NCBI RefSeq assembly: GCF_009858175.1
Contig: NZ_CP047393.1
Coordinates: forward strand, 2,604,001-2,668,000
Reading direction: 5' to 3'
From: Pontibacillus sp. HMF3514
GTDB taxonomy: Bacteria; Bacillota; Bacilli; Bacillales; BH030062
Length of the DNA: 64,000 nt
Part shown: positions 27,132 through 36,517 of the stretch, piece after piece
Layout of the letters: the number at the start of each line of letters is the position of its first letter
Numbering within the stretch: the first letter of the stretch is position 1
Notes under the pieces: generated by a model
Seen by the model: the letters and a program-made list of their open reading frames with translations, nothing else
What the model was told of the DNA's origin: nothing
The model's database searches: none
Made by a program: the position numbers and the translations under genes

Positions 27132-27515
27132 TTAAAACCCGAGGAGATTCATGATTTTAGGTAAAAATATAATAGCTCCGATAACAGCAGATGTAATGGC
27201 TGCTACCAATACAGATCCAGCTGTAATGTCTTTTATTTGCCCTACAATGGTATGTCGGTCTGGGGATAAAAAGTCCATTATGCGTTCAATAGCAGAATTA
27301 ATCATTTCAAGAATAAGAACCAACGAAACCACTAAACAAATAGCAATCCATTCATACGGCTTAATATTGAAAAACAAACCCATTAATACTATAAAAAAAG
27401 TGGTAATGAGGTGAATCCGAAAGTTTCTTTCCGATTTAATGATCTCTTTAATTCCATTGAATGCAAAGGAAAAACCAATTAGCTTCTTCTTACCCTCTTT
27501 TGAGTCCAAAGGCAT
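27132..27515 (-). CDS. dgkA: Diacylglycerol/undecaprenol kinase
   Basis: Small membrane kinase; in Gram-positives the substrate is mainly undecaprenol, recycling the cell-wall lipid carrier. The 127 residues have an N-terminal amphipathic stretch (SFAFNGIKEIIKSERNFRIH), three membrane helices, and the catalytic motif EMINSAIERIMDF (about 69-81). Its start lies inside the 3' end of ybeY (26-bp overlap). Confident. Confidence 0.93.
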   Translation of the reverse strand: MPLDSKEGKKKLIGFSFAFNGIKEIIKSERNFRIHLITTFFIVLMGLFFNIKPYEWIAICLVVSLVLILEMINSAIERIMDFLSPDRHTIVGQIKDITAGSVLVAAITSAVIGAIIFLPKIMNLLGF

Positions 27516-27957
27516 TTAATATATCCTCTTGTCTTGTAAACATTTTCTTTTCATCTTCTTCATTCAAATGATCATACCCGAGCAGATGTAAAAACCCATG
27601 TAGAGCCAAGAAGCTTAATTCACGCTCTAATGAGTGCTGATACTCTTCAGCTTGTTCCTTTGCTTTATCAACGGAAATAATAATATCTCCTAATAATACC
27701 GGCATTTCTGCTCCGATAATTTTCATTTCTTCTTCACCTTCTTCTTGCATGGCAAAAGAAATAACATCTGTCGGTTCATCTTTTTGACGGTAATTTCGAT
27801 TAACAACTTGAATCTCTTTATTATCTACGAATGATACAGACATTTCTGCCTCAGTTTGCACATCCTCTTCTTTCGCAGCAAATTGTAGAACTCGATCAAT
27901 TAGATCAATGTAATCTTCGCTTACGGAATGGGTTTCATCATGAAAATCAATTTGCAT
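27490..27957 (-). CDS. ybeY: Endoribonuclease YbeY (rRNA maturation)
   Basis: Zinc-dependent RNase needed for 16S rRNA 3'-end processing. The 155 residues carry the signature HGFLHLLGYDH (about 120-130), with three zinc-binding His. It is followed directly by dgkA and preceded by pgpH, with stop and start in contact, as in other Bacillales. Confidence 0.95.
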   Translation of the reverse strand: MQIDFHDETHSVSEDYIDLIDRVLQFAAKEEDVQTEAEMSVSFVDNKEIQVVNRNYRQKDEPTDVISFAMQEEGEEEMKIIGAEMPVLLGDIIISVDKAKEQAEEYQHSLERELSFLALHGFLHLLGYDHLNEEDEKKMFTRQEDILNAFGLKRG

Positions 27958-30116
27958 TATTTTGCCTCCTTAACGGGTTCTGTTGCTTCATCAGGGTATT
28001 GAATTCTTGAGTGAAAGATCCCTTTTAGCGTCTCACAAATCGCTACATGAATACGTTCGGTATCTTTCAATGTTAAAGGACTGTCCGATAACTGACCATC
28101 CAACATACGATCTGTAATGATGGAATGTACCAACTTTTCAATTTCATCAGTTGATGGCTGTTTAAGTGAGCGTACAGCCGCTTCAATCGAATCACATATG
28201 CATACGATTGCTGCTTCTTTCGATTGAGGTTTTGGGCCAGGATATCGGAAATCTTCCTCTCTTACATTTGGATTTTGTTCTTTGTCTTTGTAATAAAAAT
28301 ACTTTAATAACGTTGTGCCATGATGCTGTTCTGCGATATCTACAATTTCTTTTGGAAGACGATGCTTTCGTAACATATTCGCACCGATATAAGGGTGCTC
28401 TATTATTATTTCCGCACTTTGCTTTGGTTCAATCCTATCATGAGGATTTTTCATACCCATTTGATTTTCAATAAAGAAATGAGGTTTATGTGTTTTTCCT
28501 AAATCATGATAATACGCAGCCACACGAGCAAGAAGGCCGTTTGCACCAATTGCTTCACATGCCGCTTCACTTAGGTTTGCAACCATTACAGAATGATGAT
28601 AGGTGCCTGGTGTTTCCGTTAAGATTTTTCGAAGTAATGGATGATTCGGATTGGCCAAAGTAAGCAGCTTCGTGTCTGACAAAATTCCAAGCCCCGTTTC
28701 GAATAATGGAAGTAAACCGAATGTTAAAACAGTTGATAAAAAAGCAGCTATCACTCCATAAAGTAATGGATTCGTAATATCTGTCCAACTAAGCGGTTCA
28801 TAGGATAATAACATGAATACAATGACAATCAAAACATTTGTAATCATAACACCTACACCAGCTTTAATGATCGCAGCACGGTCTTGTACATTTTGAAGAA
28901 ATAAGACTGCTGCTAATTGGGTGAAAATAAAATAAAGTCCTGCCTCTACATTTAGCGTTCCCGGTATTTGTTGATTAAAAAACACGGTACCAAATACAGA
29001 GAACACAACAGAAAACAATACGGCAATCCTTTCATTAATCAAAAGCTTTAACAAGATAGCACCTGAAGCTAGTGGAACAGCAAAATAGAAGTTGTCCAGT
29101 GATGATTGGAATACACTCCCGATTTTCATAAAGCCGAACATCAGTACACAAATCATAAATAACGATACAACTGTTCCTACGTCTAACTTTTGCTTCATAT
29201 ACAACCGATTCATTTCATGGCCAATCACACCTAGTGACAACACAATTAAAATGATCAATCCTATGTAAGGGTAGGTATTGCTCTTACTATCTAAAAGACC
29301 TACAAGAGAGAGCTTTTGATAAACTTCCTCTGTTATCCTTTCACCTTGAAGTACAAGCACTTGCCCTTGCTTGATCATTACAGGTTCTACATCATTCGCC
29401 ACATCCTGTTTAGCTTGATTCGTTTTTTCAAGATCCACAAAAGAGTTTTGAACGATAGCAAAATCAACTATATCATGCAAAGCTTCCTGTAAAGAAGCAT
29501 CAAAACTTACTAAATCCAATTTCTCTTTAATGTTTTGTTTCGCTTGTGAAACGTTACTTGCTTTTACCCCTTCATTCATCCGTTCTGATATCGCCTTAAG
29601 AACTAGATCTTCAGCTACATTTCGCTTTTCTTTTGATAATTGAAGTAGTTGGCTAAATACAGAAGAAGGAACGGAATCAGAAATTTCATCCGATAACAGG
29701 TGTTGAAGTAACTCCTCCTTATCTAATTCCCGATCTGCTTCTTTTCCGTCAGACCCAGTTGATACAACTTTTTGATTATTTTTCTCCGCAGCAGATACAG
29801 CCCCAAACATTTCTTTAATATAATTAATCCTCTTGGCTGTTATCGATCGATTAACGGAGTATATATCCGCTACAGACTCAATAGCATCTCGTCTTCTTTC
29901 GTCAGTCCTTTGCTTGTCCTCAATGCTTATAGGAGACATAATGGTTTCTTTAGCTGTTTCAAATCGTTGTATATCATAGGTCTTGGTTTGGACATTGGAA
30001 AAAGCCATAAGAAACATGACCACTCCTAAAAGTAGAAGGGATCCTCCTATGGCTAGCGATTTATTATAGATTAAGCGGTTGACTTTGAAATGATTCCACC
30101 ATTGACTCTGCATCAT
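27957..30116 (-). CDS. pgpH: Cyclic-di-AMP phosphodiesterase PgpH (7TM-HD protein)
   Basis: Membrane phosphodiesterase that hydrolyses c-di-AMP to pApA. The 719 residues have one N-terminal anchor (about 20-40), a large extracellular 7TMR-HDED domain (about 50-280), seven membrane helices (about 285-480) and a cytoplasmic HD domain with YHDLGK (about 540) and further His at EQHHG. ybeY follows directly. In Bacillus it sets potassium and wall homeostasis together with GdpP. Confidence 0.94.
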   Translation of the reverse strand: MMQSQWWNHFKVNRLIYNKSLAIGGSLLLLGVVMFLMAFSNVQTKTYDIQRFETAKETIMSPISIEDKQRTDERRRDAIESVADIYSVNRSITAKRINYIKEMFGAVSAAEKNNQKVVSTGSDGKEADRELDKEELLQHLLSDEISDSVPSSVFSQLLQLSKEKRNVAEDLVLKAISERMNEGVKASNVSQAKQNIKEKLDLVSFDASLQEALHDIVDFAIVQNSFVDLEKTNQAKQDVANDVEPVMIKQGQVLVLQGERITEEVYQKLSLVGLLDSKSNTYPYIGLIILIVLSLGVIGHEMNRLYMKQKLDVGTVVSLFMICVLMFGFMKIGSVFQSSLDNFYFAVPLASGAILLKLLINERIAVLFSVVFSVFGTVFFNQQIPGTLNVEAGLYFIFTQLAAVLFLQNVQDRAAIIKAGVGVMITNVLIVIVFMLLSYEPLSWTDITNPLLYGVIAAFLSTVLTFGLLPLFETGLGILSDTKLLTLANPNHPLLRKILTETPGTYHHSVMVANLSEAACEAIGANGLLARVAAYYHDLGKTHKPHFFIENQMGMKNPHDRIEPKQSAEIIIEHPYIGANMLRKHRLPKEIVDIAEQHHGTTLLKYFYYKDKEQNPNVREEDFRYPGPKPQSKEAAIVCICDSIEAAVRSLKQPSTDEIEKLVHSIITDRMLDGQLSDSPLTLKDTERIHVAICETLKGIFHSRIQYPDEATEPVKEAK

Positions 30117-30148
30117 GTCACCTCATTCCATCCCAAAAAATATAGAAA

Positions 30149-30170
30149 TAAGACCCTCAATCGGGTCTTA
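30149..30170 (-). terminator. Terminator-like hairpin after phoH
   Basis: TAAGACCC and GGGTCTTA form an 8-bp stem with a 6-nt loop; the sequence downstream on the minus strand is T-rich. It may attenuate readthrough from phoH into pgpH. Confidence 0.65.
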
Positions 30171-30175
30171 CAGTT

Positions 30176-31132
30176 CTACATTTCTTCGTAAGCGTCAATA
30201 ACTTTTTGAACAATTGGGTGACGAACTACGTCGGCTTGCTCTAGATAAGAGAAAGCCACTCCCTCTATCTTAGAAAGCTTTTTCTCAGCAACTTTCAGAC
30301 CAGATGTAACACCTTTAGGTAAGTCTACTTGCGTTATGTCTCCTGTGATAATCATCTTGGAGCCAAAACCAAGTCGTGTAATAAACATCTTTATTTGTTC
30401 TGGAGTTGTATTCTGAGCTTCATCTAAAATCACATATGCATCATCAAGAGTACGCCCACGCATATAAGCGAGTGGCGCAATTTCAATCGTTCCTCTTTCA
30501 ATAAGACGTCCTGTATGCTCAGTACCTAATACATCGTGTAATGCATCGTATAGCGGACGTAAATAAGGGTCTACTTTTTCTTTAAGATCACCTGGTAAAA
30601 ATCCTAAGCTTTCTCCAGCTTCCACAGCAGGTCTTGTTAGGATGATACGCTTAACATCACCGTTTTTCAGTGCTTGAACAGCCATAACTACAGCTAAGTA
30701 TGTCTTACCAGTACCGGCAGGACCAATTCCAAATACAAGGTCATGCGTTTTCATGCCTGAAACATAATTACGTTGTCCAAGCGTCTTCACTCGAATTGAT
30801 TTGCCATTATAATTTTTAGCAATTTCATCCTCAAATAGTGTCTCAAATTCTTCAATTTTATCGTTTTTAGCTAAGTCTATTGCATAAATAACATCACGTT
30901 CAGATATTTTAATCCCTCTACGGATAACCTTTAACAATGCATGAAATACTTGCTCAACAAGTAGAACATGGCCTCGATTACCTGATACGCTCACATGCTC
31001 GCCTCTTGTAACAATAGAAACTTGCAGTTGGTTTTCAACTTGTTTTAAGTTACGATCACCTGTCCCAAATAAAGCCATTGCTTCATTTGGGTTATCTAAT
31101 TGTATATCAATTGTTTGTAGGTCTTCTTGCAT
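30176..31132 (-). CDS. phoH: PhoH-family ATPase
   Basis: Cytoplasmic P-loop ATPase; the B. subtilis counterpart lies in the same cluster, and the family is linked to RNA metabolism. The 318 residues have an N-terminal KH-like part (about 10-75) and an ATPase domain with Walker A GPAGTGKTYLAV (about 137-148) and Walker B VILDEAQNTTP (about 232-242). yqfD ends 3 bp upstream. Exact substrate unsettled. Confidence 0.93.
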   Translation of the reverse strand: MQEDLQTIDIQLDNPNEAMALFGTGDRNLKQVENQLQVSIVTRGEHVSVSGNRGHVLLVEQVFHALLKVIRRGIKISERDVIYAIDLAKNDKIEEFETLFEDEIAKNYNGKSIRVKTLGQRNYVSGMKTHDLVFGIGPAGTGKTYLAVVMAVQALKNGDVKRIILTRPAVEAGESLGFLPGDLKEKVDPYLRPLYDALHDVLGTEHTGRLIERGTIEIAPLAYMRGRTLDDAYVILDEAQNTTPEQIKMFITRLGFGSKMIITGDITQVDLPKGVTSGLKVAEKKLSKIEGVAFSYLEQADVVRHPIVQKVIDAYEEM

Positions 31133-31135
31133 TCT

Positions 31136-32323
31136 TCAGTCTCCTTGAGTGATAGGTTGTGTTTTCACAATATTTTCTTCAACTTTAAAGTATAGGATTA
31201 ATTTAACTTTACCATTCTCTTTCTTCCTGTGCAAAACTTTTTCAGAGATGATGTCAGCGTCTTCATGAAGCTTTCCTCGCAACTCTTTTTTTGCTTGTTC
31301 AATCCCTACTTTTACAGCTTCATCTTCTGTTCTTGTCTTCTCAAACACTTCTTTTTCCCATAGTTTTTTTGTTATTAATGATAAAGGAATTTCCCATTTA
31401 AACAAATAAAAAGGTTTGTTATAAGTCTCTGTATGAATATTTTTATAATCTGGATTCCCAAAGCCCCATATTGGTACTCCAAATCCTGCTATATTGATCG
31501 CATATTGGTTCTTCTTTTCCCCTGTGAGGACATCATAGTTTACAGAAAGCGGAATGGATAGCTGGCTTTTATACCAGGTTTCTGCTATGATTTCCCCTTT
31601 TGCTCGAACCGCTTCTTCTTCATCTTCTCTCCCAATAAGGCCTGAAACTAACATATCTCCCTCTTCAACAAAATCATTGACCTTAACAAGAGGTACCCCT
31701 TCCTCTACGAACATATCAACTATAACACCTTTTTTACTAGCAATGAGGTGTTGGGCTCCCATTTCAATCTTTTCTTCTACGATCGTTTTTTCGATACCTT
31801 GTAAGTGATAGGTTGTCCCATTCTCAGTAATTCCTATCCACAATAATTCCGGTATATCTGTTAGTAGCTTTTGTTGCATCATACTAGGTGTATCAATATT
31901 AAATTTCCATGCTCCAAATTGAACACCATATCTATCTAAGTGCTTTTCAATCTTATGCTCAATTTCCGGTGTAACACCATCAATTTGAATACGCCAAACC
32001 ATATTAGATAAAAGAAAAACCATCATACAGCCTAATAAAAACCCTATTACTAGTGGTTTCTTATTCATTAGTGAACTTATCCAAAACGGTAACCCCATCC
32101 GTTTTTCGAAAGATATCTTATAGTCTGTATTACGCCTAGTTTGTTTCAAAAGCGATACATCTTCCAGCTTTATATTGGCCTGACACGTGTGCTCGTCTAT
32201 CTTTTTAATATCCCAAAGCATAATACCTTTTTCACTACAACGGTTAAAAAAGAACTCGGGGAACTTCCCCTTAACTTTAACCGTTGTGTACCCTGTAAAG
32301 AAGACCCCTTGAGTTATTTTCAT
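31136..32323 (-). CDS. yqfD: Sporulation protein YqfD
   Basis: A 395-residue mother-cell protein of the YqfD family required for efficient sporulation. A soluble N-terminal domain (about 1-85) precedes one membrane helix (about 90-110); the rest should lie outside the membrane, with a repeated beta-rich segment (KGVIVDMFVEEGVPLVKVND at about 185-205). It follows yqfC by 15 bp; the two share a promoter of the sigma-E type in front of yqfC. Confidence 0.9.
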   Translation of the reverse strand: MKITQGVFFTGYTTVKVKGKFPEFFFNRCSEKGIMLWDIKKIDEHTCQANIKLEDVSLLKQTRRNTDYKISFEKRMGLPFWISSLMNKKPLVIGFLLGCMMVFLLSNMVWRIQIDGVTPEIEHKIEKHLDRYGVQFGAWKFNIDTPSMMQQKLLTDIPELLWIGITENGTTYHLQGIEKTIVEEKIEMGAQHLIASKKGVIVDMFVEEGVPLVKVNDFVEEGDMLVSGLIGREDEEEAVRAKGEIIAETWYKSQLSIPLSVNYDVLTGEKKNQYAINIAGFGVPIWGFGNPDYKNIHTETYNKPFYLFKWEIPLSLITKKLWEKEVFEKTRTEDEAVKVGIEQAKKELRGKLHEDADIISEKVLHRKKENGKVKLILYFKVEENIVKTQPITQGD

Positions 32324-32338
32324 AATTGCCTCCTAGAT

Positions 32339-32626
32339 CTATGAGTTTTCTTGCAAAAATGTAACCTCTTCAATCGTACCCTCAACTAAAATCTCTTCCG
32401 GGAGCATCATCCTGAGGACAAAACCCTTTCCTTTTATAAGGAGCTGCCCTTGATTTAACTTCAGACGAATCTCTTTATCTGAAAATAAAAGTAAGCCCTT
32501 ATGATTTTCTATGTAAGCATGTATTTGACCAATTGTAGTTATCCTTGGAAGTTCGAGGATGACATCTGTTGGTAAATCTAAATGCTGTGCAAGCCAGTTT
32601 CCAAATCGTTGTTGCCATGTTTTCAT
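32339..32626 (-). CDS. yqfC: Sporulation protein YqfC
   Basis: A 95-residue YabP/YqfC-family protein made in the mother cell during sporulation. Family features: LPTDVILELPRITTIGQIHAYIENHKGL (continuous, about 17-45), LFSDKEIRLKL and a C-terminal beta-rich half (GKGFVLRMMLPEEILVEG). GAGGGGG lies about 9 nt before the ATG. It leads the yqfC-yqfD pair. Confidence 0.9.
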   Translation of the reverse strand: MKTWQQRFGNWLAQHLDLPTDVILELPRITTIGQIHAYIENHKGLLLFSDKEIRLKLNQGQLLIKGKGFVLRMMLPEEILVEGTIEEVTFLQENS

Positions 32627-32649
32627 CCCTCATGCCCCCTCTCACATAC

Positions 32650-32677
32650 ATATGTATGAAAAAAGCGCGAAATGTAT
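32650..32677 (-). promoter_or_regulatory. Possible sigma-E promoter of yqfC-yqfD
   Basis: On the minus strand CATACATAT (32658-32650) matches the sigma-E -10 consensus CATACAnT, and ATA (32677-32675) lies 16 nt further up. It partly overlaps the terminator hairpin of the upstream gene. The sporulation role of yqfC/yqfD supports it. Confidence 0.5.
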
Positions 32678-32695
32678 CACTACATTTCGCGCTTT
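32659..32695 (-). terminator. Terminator of the nfeD-floA operon
   Basis: AAAGCGCGAAATGTA and TACATTTCGCGCTTT form a perfect 15-bp stem with a 4-nt loop and a T run on the minus strand. Confidence 0.92.
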
Positions 32696-32710
32696 GCTTT
32701 GGAAAATTAT

Positions 32711-33262
32711 TTATTTTGAGCGATAAGGTTTTTGAGATCTAGGTGGACCTAATACTTCAGCCATAATTATGCTTTGGGCTAATTTTTTTTGTGATAGTTT
32801 TTGTACCCCGCTCAACTTTACTTTCGGTTTCCCACCATCACCTCTATAAGGCTTTAGTTGGTCACGTTGATACGGAGCATATTGATCTCTTTCATAAGGA
32901 GAATCCTCACCTTGTTGATAAGGTGTTTCATCATCTCTCTCATAATAATTATGCCCTTTTTCATCCTTTAATGCATTATGCTTAGAGTCTGATATTTCTC
33001 CAGCAGAAGATGGTGTCGTTCTGCTTTGATTATCCTTGTAACGCTCTCGTTGACGCTCAGCATACGTTTGTAAATCTGTTTTCGTTTCCGTCCCAATCTC
33101 AACTGAACTTGAATCATTCGATGTGGTTGTATGCCTAGTAGAAGATTGAACTGGTTTTGCTTCAGATCTAGCTTTCTTTTCATCTCGATCTTTCTTAAAA
33201 TTACTAAAGAGCCAGCCAAGAACAACAGCAATTATGGGTGCTAATGCCAAAAGATCATCCAT
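32711..33262 (-). CDS. Membrane-anchored low-complexity protein, YqfB position
   Basis: A 183-residue protein with one N-terminal hydrophobic segment (about 4-20) and then a long hydrophilic, Ser/Thr/Arg/Tyr-rich tail. Residues ~105-140 hold degenerate repeats of the type (P)YQ/ER(D)Q, seen as DETPYQQGEDSPYERDQYAP. The short C-terminal part KLSQKKLAQSIIMAEVLGPPR looks conserved. It is third in the nfeD-floA operon, where B. subtilis has yqfB; homology to YqfB is not certain. A GAAAGGGGGC site precedes the start. Function unknown. Confidence 0.7.
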   Translation of the reverse strand: MDDLLALAPIIAVVLGWLFSNFKKDRDEKKARSEAKPVQSSTRHTTTSNDSSSVEIGTETKTDLQTYAERQRERYKDNQSRTTPSSAGEISDSKHNALKDEKGHNYYERDDETPYQQGEDSPYERDQYAPYQRDQLKPYRGDGGKPKVKLSGVQKLSQKKLAQSIIMAEVLGPPRSQKPYRSK

Positions 33263-33297
33263 ACCATCGCCCCCTTTCAGAAATATGAGCGATCAAC

Positions 33298-34287
33298 CTA
33301 CTCTTCTTCTTCGTTTTCGTCACTATTCATTTTCCCGATTACATCACGCATATCTGTATCGGCCTGAATATTCTTTAGGTTGTAATAATCCATAACGCCA
33401 ATGTTTCCACTTCGTAGAGCTTCTGCCATAGCTTGTGGAACTTCTGCTTCTGCTTCCACAACCTTCGCCTGCATTTCTTGTACACGAGCACGCATTTCTT
33501 GTTCTTGGGCAACAGCCATCGCACGACGTTCTTCAGCGCGAGCTTGAGCTATATTTTTATCTGCTTCAGCCTGATCTGTTTGAAGGATCGCGCCAATGTT
33601 TTTACCGATATCAATGTCCGCAATATCAATCGATAGAATTTCAAATGCAGTACCCGCATCTAAGCCTCTACCAAGTACATTTTGAGAAATGCGATCTGGG
33701 TTTTCTAGTACTTTGTTATGATTTTCTGAACTACCGATTGTACTAACAATCCCTTCACCTACACGTGCAATAACCGTATCTTCTCCAGCACCACCTACAA
33801 GGCGGTCAATGTTAGCACGAACGGTGATTCGAGCTTTTGCTTTCACTTCAATTCCATCCATAGCCACACCTGCAATAAAAGGTGTTTCAATCACTTTAGG
33901 GTTAACACTCATTTGAACAGCTTCTAATACATCTCGTCCTGCCAAATCAATCGCAGCACCACGTTCAAAGCTCAGTTCAATATTAGCACGATGAGCAGCA
34001 ATTAATGCATTAACAACACGGTCAACATTACCACCAGCAAGGTAGTGACTCTCTAGCTGGTTTGTTTGGAGATTCAGACCCGCTTTGTGAGCTTTAATTA
34101 ATGGGTTAATGACACGATTCGGTACAACGCGACGTAAGCGCATCCCTACTAGTGAGAAGATTGAAATACGTACACCTGCTGCTAATGCGCTAATCCATAA
34201 CATTACTGGAATAAACGTAAACAGTACTGCAACAACAATAATGATGACAGCTATTAATACAATTGGTAATAAATCTTGTGGATTCAT
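33298..34287 (-). CDS. floA: Flotillin-like protein FloA
   Basis: Scaffold of bacterial functional membrane microdomains. The 329 residues start with a membrane hairpin (about 8-45), followed by an SPFH/PHB-like domain (about 50-230, including [20 protein letters not shown]) and a coiled-coil EA-rich region (about 235-300) that drives oligomers. nfeD is just upstream and the YqfB-position gene downstream, the classical sigma-W operon. Very well conserved in Bacillales. Confidence 0.96.
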   Translation of the reverse strand: MNPQDLLPIVLIAVIIIVVAVLFTFIPVMLWISALAAGVRISIFSLVGMRLRRVVPNRVINPLIKAHKAGLNLQTNQLESHYLAGGNVDRVVNALIAAHRANIELSFERGAAIDLAGRDVLEAVQMSVNPKVIETPFIAGVAMDGIEVKAKARITVRANIDRLVGGAGEDTVIARVGEGIVSTIGSSENHNKVLENPDRISQNVLGRGLDAGTAFEILSIDIADIDIGKNIGAILQTDQAEADKNIAQARAEERRAMAVAQEQEMRARVQEMQAKVVEAEAEVPQAMAEALRSGNIGVMDYYNLKNIQADTDMRDVIGKMNSDENEEEE

Positions 34288-34305
34288 TTTTTATTTTCCC
34301 CCTTT

Positions 34306-35637
34306 TTATTCTTCCTTGTCTAATTCTCTAACAACTACGCGAGTTCCTTCAGCTTTTACAATTTTCACTTGAGTTCCACTGGAAATGTATCCGCCTTCAC
34401 TTACAACATCAATTCTTTCTCCATCAAAAATCCCTGTACCTGATGGGCGAAGAGGCGTTAAGGTTGCCCCTTCTAATCCAATCAGTTCCAAACGACTTTT
34501 TGATGAGATGTATCCTTTTTCTGTAGAGATGGAATCACTTAAAATAATGTTCCTAAAAAATCCTCTTTCCAGTCCCATAAAACGGAATAAAAGGACAGAT
34601 GCGATGATTGATACCATTAATGCGATAGCAATACTCATCGTCATATGACCCATATCATCTGTTGAAAGGAAGAGAGAGCCGATGATTGCTCCTACTCCAA
34701 TAACCCCTAATATACCGCCTGGGACAAAGATCTCTAAGACGACACAAACGACTCCGATTAGGAAGAAGATGATCACTTCATAACCAGCTAAATCTGCAAC
34801 CATATGTCCGTAAAAGAACAGTATCAAAGCTGAGAATCCCATTATTCCCGGGATTCCAAAACCTGGAGAATATAGTTCTACTACGAACCCTAAACTTGCT
34901 ATGGATAACAATATAGGAACTACAACTGGATTCGTTATAAATCGTGCAATATTTTCTGTTAACGTAGCTTGAGTCTCAATCGTTTCAGCATCAGATAGGT
35001 CCAACCTTTCAAGAAGCTGTTGTCGGCTATCAACAATGCCTTCAGCATAACCAACTTGCATGGCTTCCTCAGCACCTAAAGTTAAAAACTTACCTTTTCC
35101 TGCTCGTAGCTCGGGTAGATCAATTTCTTTATTCGCCATGGCTTCGGCATATATAGGGTCTCGATCATTGGATTTTGCTGCACTTCTCATCGCAGTAATC
35201 CAAGCAGATTGAGCTTTCTCACTTGCTGCATTCCCGTCTGAAGTTATGACCCCGGCAGCCCCCATCGATGCATTCGGATCCATATAAATTTGATCTGCAT
35301 TCATGGAAATATAGGAACCAGCTGATAATGCATCTTTCTTAATATAGGCCGTAGTCGGTATTTCAATAGCTTGGAAGATCTGCGCAATATTTTTAGCAGC
35401 CTTAACACTTCCACCAGGTGTGTCTACTTCAAAAATAATATGGTCAGCACCTTGCTTCCGGGCTTCATTCGCACTTCTCTCGAGAAACGATTCAAGGCCT
35501 CTTTCAACTTCATTCTCAAGCGGCACAATGAAAACCTTTTTCCCTTCTCCCTCCGCTGCTGAATGCCCAGAAAAGAATATGGGAAAGACTAAACAAACAA
35601 TTGATAATATCCAAATCAACCGAGCAATCTTTTTCAT
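34306..35637 (-). CDS. yqeZ: NfeD-family membrane protease, long form (YqeZ)
   Basis: Partner of FloA. The 443 residues comprise a signal peptide (about 1-25), a ClpP-like serine protease domain (about 30-210) with the Ser in DALSAGSYISM and the Lys dyad partner in SEKAQSAW, five or six membrane helices (about 215-355) and a C-terminal OB-fold NfeD domain (about 375-443). The ATG at 35637 is chosen because AAGGAGGGG lies 5 nt upstream, although the frame stays open to 35718. It is led by a sigma-W promoter. Confidence 0.94.
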   Translation of the reverse strand: MKKIARLIWILSIVCLVFPIFFSGHSAAEGEGKKVFIVPLENEVERGLESFLERSANEARKQGADHIIFEVDTPGGSVKAAKNIAQIFQAIEIPTTAYIKKDALSAGSYISMNADQIYMDPNASMGAAGVITSDGNAASEKAQSAWITAMRSAAKSNDRDPIYAEAMANKEIDLPELRAGKGKFLTLGAEEAMQVGYAEGIVDSRQQLLERLDLSDAETIETQATLTENIARFITNPVVVPILLSIASLGFVVELYSPGFGIPGIMGFSALILFFYGHMVADLAGYEVIIFFLIGVVCVVLEIFVPGGILGVIGVGAIIGSLFLSTDDMGHMTMSIAIALMVSIIASVLLFRFMGLERGFFRNIILSDSISTEKGYISSKSRLELIGLEGATLTPLRPSGTGIFDGERIDVVSEGGYISSGTQVKIVKAEGTRVVVRELDKEE

Positions 35638-35672
35638 GGTTTCCCCTCCTTTCATTATTGTGTTAACTCTAT

Positions 35673-35698
35673 TACGAACAGCTCTCCATTTCGTTTCA
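35673..35698 (-). promoter_or_regulatory. Sigma-W promoter of the yqeZ-floA operon
   Basis: On the minus strand TGAAAC (35698-35693) and CGTA (35676-35673) are separated by exactly 16 nt, a perfect sigma-W signature, 36 nt before the yqeZ start. The same operon belongs to the sigma-W regulon in B. subtilis. Confidence 0.9.
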
Positions 35699-35743
35699 AA
35701 AAAATTTTGATAACGCATTCAAATGAATATGTAAAACATTAAA

Positions 35744-35772
35744 AAAAGACCGCCCGAAACAGGCGATCTTTT
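35744..35772 (-). terminator. Terminator of rpsU-yqeY
   Basis: An imperfect stem of AAAAGA.CGCC with GGCG.TCTTTT, loop of 7 nt, then T residues on the minus strand. Confidence 0.65.
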
Positions 35773-35776
35773 CGCT

Positions 35777-36223
35777 TTAAGATAAATGTTTTTGGACTAA
35801 TTGATTTACTTGAGAACCATCTGCTTTGCCTTTTACCTTCGGCATAATGGCGCTCATTACCTGGCCCATTTCCTTCTTAGATGTCGCACCGACTTCCTTA
35901 ATCGTTTCTTGAACGATCTCGTCTAGCTCATCCTCAGAAAGTTGGTCAGGCATATATGATTGAATCAGTTCAATTTCACGCTCAGATTTTTCTGCAAGAT
36001 CATCTCGACCAGCATTTTCATATTCTTGGAGGGAATCTTTTCTTTGTTTTAACTCACGAGATAAAACAGCTAATTCTTCTTCCTCTGATAATTCATCCTT
36101 ACCAAGCTTTATGGCTTCATTTTGGAGAGCGGATTTAACCATGCGAATTGTCGCAAGCTTATCCTTCTCTTTATTCCTCATAGCCTGTTTCATATCTTGG
36201 TTTAGACGATCAAGTAATGACAT
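35777..36223 (-). CDS. yqeY: YqeY (GatB/YqeY domain protein)
   Basis: A 148-residue helical protein with homology to the C-terminal tRNA-binding domain of GatB. It begins with [20 protein letters not shown] and ends with [20 protein letters not shown], both standard. It probably touches tRNA or aminoacyl-tRNA metabolism, but its role is not established. It follows rpsU by 14 bp, the conserved rpsU-yqeY pair. Confidence 0.93.
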   Translation of the reverse strand: MSLLDRLNQDMKQAMRNKEKDKLATIRMVKSALQNEAIKLGKDELSEEEELAVLSRELKQRKDSLQEYENAGRDDLAEKSEREIELIQSYMPDQLSEDELDEIVQETIKEVGATSKKEMGQVMSAIMPKVKGKADGSQVNQLVQKHLS

Positions 36224-36237
36224 TTACCTTACACCTT

Positions 36238-36411
36238 CTATCTGCGCTTTCTAGCAGCTTCAGACTTTTTCTTACGTTTAACGCTAGGTTTTTCGTAATG
36301 TTCACGTTTACGATATTCAGCAAGTGTACCACTCTTGGATACACTACGCTTGAAGCGACGAAGAGCATCTTCAAGAGACTCGTTTTTACGCACGCGAGTT
36401 GAATTTGACAT
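36238..36411 (-). CDS. rpsU: 30S ribosomal protein S21
   Basis: A 57-residue, highly basic ribosomal protein beginning [20 protein letters not shown] and ending with the Lys/Arg-rich [10 protein letters not shown]. The ATG at 36411 is the start, with GGAGGGAGGG upstream; a longer frame from 36489 adds a non-homologous tail. Unlike in enterobacteria it is not joined to dnaG-rpoD. Confidence 0.97.
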   Translation of the reverse strand: MSNSTRVRKNESLEDALRRFKRSVSKSGTLAEYRKREHYEKPSVKRKKKSEAARKRR

Positions 36412-36488
36412 GCTATTTCCCTCCCTCCAAAGCAAAAAGACAGTTTCAAGATTACATGTGAACATTGTCATGACACATGCCTTAGGCA

Positions 36489-36517
36489 ATTATAATACAT
36501 TCCCTAAATAGATTCAA
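36489..36517 (-). promoter_or_regulatory. Sigma-A promoter of rpsU-yqeY
   Basis: On the minus strand TTGAAT (36517-36512) and TATAAT (36494-36489) are 17 nt apart. The -35 overlaps the stop codon of the gene upstream (36514). The 5' leader before rpsU is about 70 nt. Confidence 0.82.

Noticed and set aside
36412-36489. Longer rpsU start at 36489
   Set aside because: It adds a non-homologous N-terminus beginning in the promoter -10; the strong ribosome binding site precedes 36411.
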